From contig JBDVOA010000010.1 of NCBI GenBank assembly GCA_039969355.1, positions 325,475-389,474 on the forward strand: 64,000 bases of DNA, read 5' to 3'. Origin of the DNA: JL08 sp039969355 (GTDB lineage Bacteria; Pseudomonadota; Alphaproteobacteria; Rhodobacterales; Rhodobacteraceae). Shown in pieces: positions 63,416-64,000 of the stretch. The notes under the pieces are model-generated. The model searched no databases. It worked only from the letters and a program-made list of their open reading frames with translations, and was not told where the DNA came from. Position 1 is the first letter of the stretch. Each line of letters starts with the position of its first letter. The translations under genes and the position numbers were made by a program.

Positions 63416-63445
63416 TCTGCTTCGGGGAAACTGCAGCGCAGCGTC
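63416..63445 (+). repeat. Dispersed repeat segment
   Basis: Matches 52026-52055 at 27 of 30 positions, with three transitions. Core is TCTGCTTCGGGGAAACTGCA. Confidence 0.5.
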
Positions 63446-63596
63446 GGCCTGCTCGTGAACGGCAGGTTTGGGCCGTTCGCGGTTTGAGCTAGAGTCTCCT
63501 CTTTTCAATTCGTGAGTGGTATTGAATGTGGTATGCGAATTTTATTGGAATATTTTAATGTTCTGATTCAAGGCGCTAGAACTTTTATGCGGATGA

Positions 63597-63610
63597 TCTT
63601 AGGTCCGCCA
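63597..63610 (+). repeat. Candidate right attachment core
   Basis: TCTTAGGTCCGCCA differs by one base from the last 14 bases of tRNA-Arg (41234-41247). Same orientation, 22.4 kb apart, as expected for the two ends of an integrated island. Confidence 0.4.
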
Positions 63611-63763
63611 CAAAAACCCCTAATTCGTTGATAAAATTGATTTATTTGGTTTAACTTTTAACTATCCCACCAATTTTCCCACCATCTAGCTTTATCGATT
63701 ACGTTTCCTTCTTCTTTCTTGCTGGATGCACGGCAAACAACATCGATGGGAAGAAGAAACGAC

Positions 63764-63939
63764 ATGAAAACCGACCTAAAATCAACCACCGCGTTGTGTT
63801 GAGCGCCGTATCCGTCGCGCCAATGGTAGCTTTGCCAGCAAAAGGGGCAACTGTACCGGAACCACCCGTCGACTGGTTAGGGCAAAGGAAGGCTGCTCGC
63901 GACGAATGGTGCATTGGCCATCACACGGCACACAGTTAA
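63764..63939 (+). pseudogene. Frameshifted gene start of a secreted protein
   Basis: The first frame from the ATG at 63764 reads MKTDLKSTTALC and stops. One base over, VLSAVSVAPMVALPAKGATV continues with PEPPVDWLGQRKAARDEWCI and ends at 63939. Joined, these make a signal peptide and a short mature start. A single missing G near 63796 would explain the break. The family is not recognised, and the original protein was probably longer. Confidence 0.5.
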
Positions 63940-64000
63940 CCTGACACCAAGGTAAAGATGCCCCACCCCCCGGGTCACCTCGAACATTGTCCCTTTTGCT

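Larger units (their letters stand above)
62831..63763. other. Long intergenic region at the right end of the island
   Basis: About 930 bases without a supported gene. The part next to the peroxidase start is AT-rich and probably holds its promoter. Farther right are a dispersed repeat copy (63416-63445), a GTGGTAT pair at 63516-63534 that resembles bases 41372-41390 before the first integrase remnant (16 of 19), and the att-like sequence at 63597-63610. Confidence 0.5.

Noticed and set aside
1..64000. CRISPR arrays, complete insertion sequences, rRNA genes
   Set aside because: No regularly spaced repeats, no intact transposase and no rRNA sequence were seen.

Overview
The window looks like a chromosomal segment of a marine Rhodobacteraceae bacterium (roseobacter group, Alphaproteobacteria). 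The gene order cckA - recA - alaS, a GAAC-N7-GAAC SOS box before recA, a TTAA-N7-TTAAC CtrA-type box before cckA, an iscR-iscS-sufBCD-sufS operon, a DUF6314 protein and many TRAP and ABC uptake systems all fit that lineage. This placement is inferred from gene content and motifs; no database search was run.

Positions 1-41250 are mostly core genome. From the left: the start of bioY, two small coupled genes, purB, two small secreted proteins sharing a C-x5-WD-x5-C motif, an isolated fliG, a decayed acetylornithine deacetylase remnant and a membrane protein with a ClpP-like domain. Positions 6367-12598 hold creatinase with a complete polyamine/opine-type ABC transporter, probably a creatine or related guanidino-compound uptake and breakdown unit. 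After a tRNA-Gly come a corrinoid-activation type 2Fe-2S/ASKHA protein, guaB, an RsmB-like methyltransferase, cckA, a sulfotransferase-like gene, recA, alaS, typA, an Lrp regulator, a LysR regulator, icd and a four-gene run of small enzymes. Positions 33067-41092 form a nine-gene iron-sulfur operon that also carries a methyltransferase-like protein and two YIP1-like membrane proteins.

Positions about 41250-63610 look like an accessory island at the 3' end of tRNA-Arg(CCG). Two broken tyrosine recombinases follow the tRNA, and a 14-base near copy of the tRNA end (1 mismatch) lies at 63597-63610. The cargo is catabolic. (a) A divergent cluster at 43192-51589 has a TRAP transporter, a GntR regulator, two DHDPS/NAL-family aldolases, a PfkB kinase, a PhyH-type dioxygenase and an NHL-repeat protein. 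(b) A second unit at 52312-60781 has a DeoR regulator, a sugar or glycerol-3-phosphate type ABC importer, a metallophosphodiesterase, a Na/Pi transporter with a PhoU-like tail, and a divergent HAD-family protein. Identical 15-base operators sit 44 to 46 bases before the two divergent genes. (c) An animal-type haem peroxidase gene follows. Decayed sequence, a DMT-transporter pseudogene and short dispersed repeats fill the gaps.

The best candidates for undescribed biology are unit (b), read here as organophosphate import, hydrolysis and phosphate export under one regulator; the TRAP/aldolase/kinase/dioxygenase cluster (a); and the extra membrane and methyltransferase-like genes inside the suf operon.
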